Below, piece after piece: positions 63,630-64,000 of a stretch of DNA of 64,000 bases (position 1 is the stretch's first letter; each line of letters begins with the position of its first letter). Below the pieces are notes generated by a model. It was not told the origin of the DNA and ran no database searches. It worked only from the letters and a program-made list of their open reading frames with translations. This DNA comes from CAWIUB01 sp963839995. Its GTDB lineage: Bacteria > Actinomycetota > Actinomycetes > Mycobacteriales > Jatrophihabitantaceae. The position numbers and the translations under genes were made by a program. The stretch spans positions 1-64,000 of the forward strand of contig CAWIXH010000015.1 of the NCBI GenBank assembly GCA_963839995.1, read 5' to 3'.

Positions 63630-64000
63630 TGAGAATGCTTTTTGGATCTTGGCCGGGTTACGGTCACTTGCTGCCGATGGTGTCGTTGATCCGGGCGGCG
63701 CAGCGGGCCGGTCATGAGGTCGTCGTCTCCTCCGGTGAGGACATGTCGCAACTTATCGGTCAGCTCGGTGTCACGGCCCATCGTTCCGGGGTCACGTTGG
63801 CCGAGTGCTACGCCCGACTGCCGAATCAGAGGACGATCAGCGAGCTACCTCGTGAGGAGCAGCGACGGTTTCGCCGCGCGTCGTCTGTTCGGGGCCGGCG
63901 CGGTTGACCGTGCCCGGGATGTGCTCGATCTGGCAGAAACGTGGCGGCCGGACCTGGTGGTCCACGACATGATCGAACTGGGCTCGCCGACCGCCGCGGC
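63630..64000 (+). pseudogene. MGT-like glycosyltransferase, 5' part, frameshifted, cut by window end
   Basis: MRMLFGSWPGYGHLLPMVSLIRAAQRAGHEVVVSSGEDM is the N-terminal Rossmann start of macrolide/UDP-glycosyltransferases (GT1, GHxxPM loop). Near 63868 an extra base breaks the frame; the next frame continues FAARRLFGAGAVDRARDVLDLAETWRPDLVVHDMIELGSP to the window edge, the expected second part. Good ribosome-binding site (GGGGGAGGTG) 7 bp before the ATG. Confidence 0.8.

Overview
The window is high-GC DNA (most genes show GC-rich third codon positions) with actinobacterial gene families: RelE/XRE toxin-antitoxin pair, deazaflavin-type reductase, MOSC, TenA, an alpha/beta hydrolase fused to a LuxR HTH, and a DUF6262/Tn554-like transposition module. 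It reads as an accessory region of an actinomycete chromosome or large plasmid. The species cannot be fixed from sequence alone. It is crowded with insertion sequences and broken genes, and many of the broken genes differ from an open frame by a single base.

Layout. 1-7.2 kb: a recombinase region with a tandemly duplicated tyrosine recombinase (first copy broken, second intact), an XRE protein, an unusual 809-residue protein with eight zinc ribbons and a recombinase-like C-terminal part, then remnants of a Tn554-like tnpA/tnpB/tnpC module. 7.27-8.41 kb: a 1146-bp segment carrying a triply frameshifted 5'-3' exonuclease, repeated at 54.9-57.7 kb, where an IS110 element has jumped into it. 9.6-17.1 kb: the best candidate system, a tight four-gene operon herA - sbcD/mre11 - sbcC/rad50 - nurA, the bacterial counterpart of the archaeal DNA-end-resection operon. 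A HIRAN-domain gene and a frameshifted winged-helix-like gene converge on it (17.2-19.0 kb). 19.3-20.2 kb: a HigBA-like toxin-antitoxin pair whose antitoxin carries a histone-H1-like tail.

20.8-30.3 kb: a metabolic segment with a secreted BNR-repeat protein, redoxin, nitronate monooxygenase, a fused double VOC protein, a broken F420-type reductase, a DUF3237 protein and an SDR cut by an IS66 element. 30.3-38.9 kb: an IS nest with an IS701-like element split by an IS256 element, an IS110 element, and a second, inverted IS256 copy that has split a DivIVA-like coiled-coil gene. 39-54 kb: small metabolic genes (TfoX remnant, TenA, Mth938-like, MOSC, four alpha/beta hydrolases of which one is dead, NDH-2), interrupted by ISL3, IS3 and a decayed IS110. 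57.8-64 kb: an MTHFR-like gene, a secreted-type protein, gene fragments fused end to end, a GNAT acetyltransferase flanked by an inverted duplication of a LuxR C-terminus, a 184-bp MITE with perfect 8-bp target duplications, and the start of a glycosyltransferase.

The three observations most worth following are the HerA-Mre11-Rad50-NurA operon with its HIRAN neighbour; the two IS110 copies, for which an empty site elsewhere in the window gives the exact insertion point and core dinucleotide and lets candidate bridge-RNA guide segments be read directly; and the small MITE at 63.1 kb.
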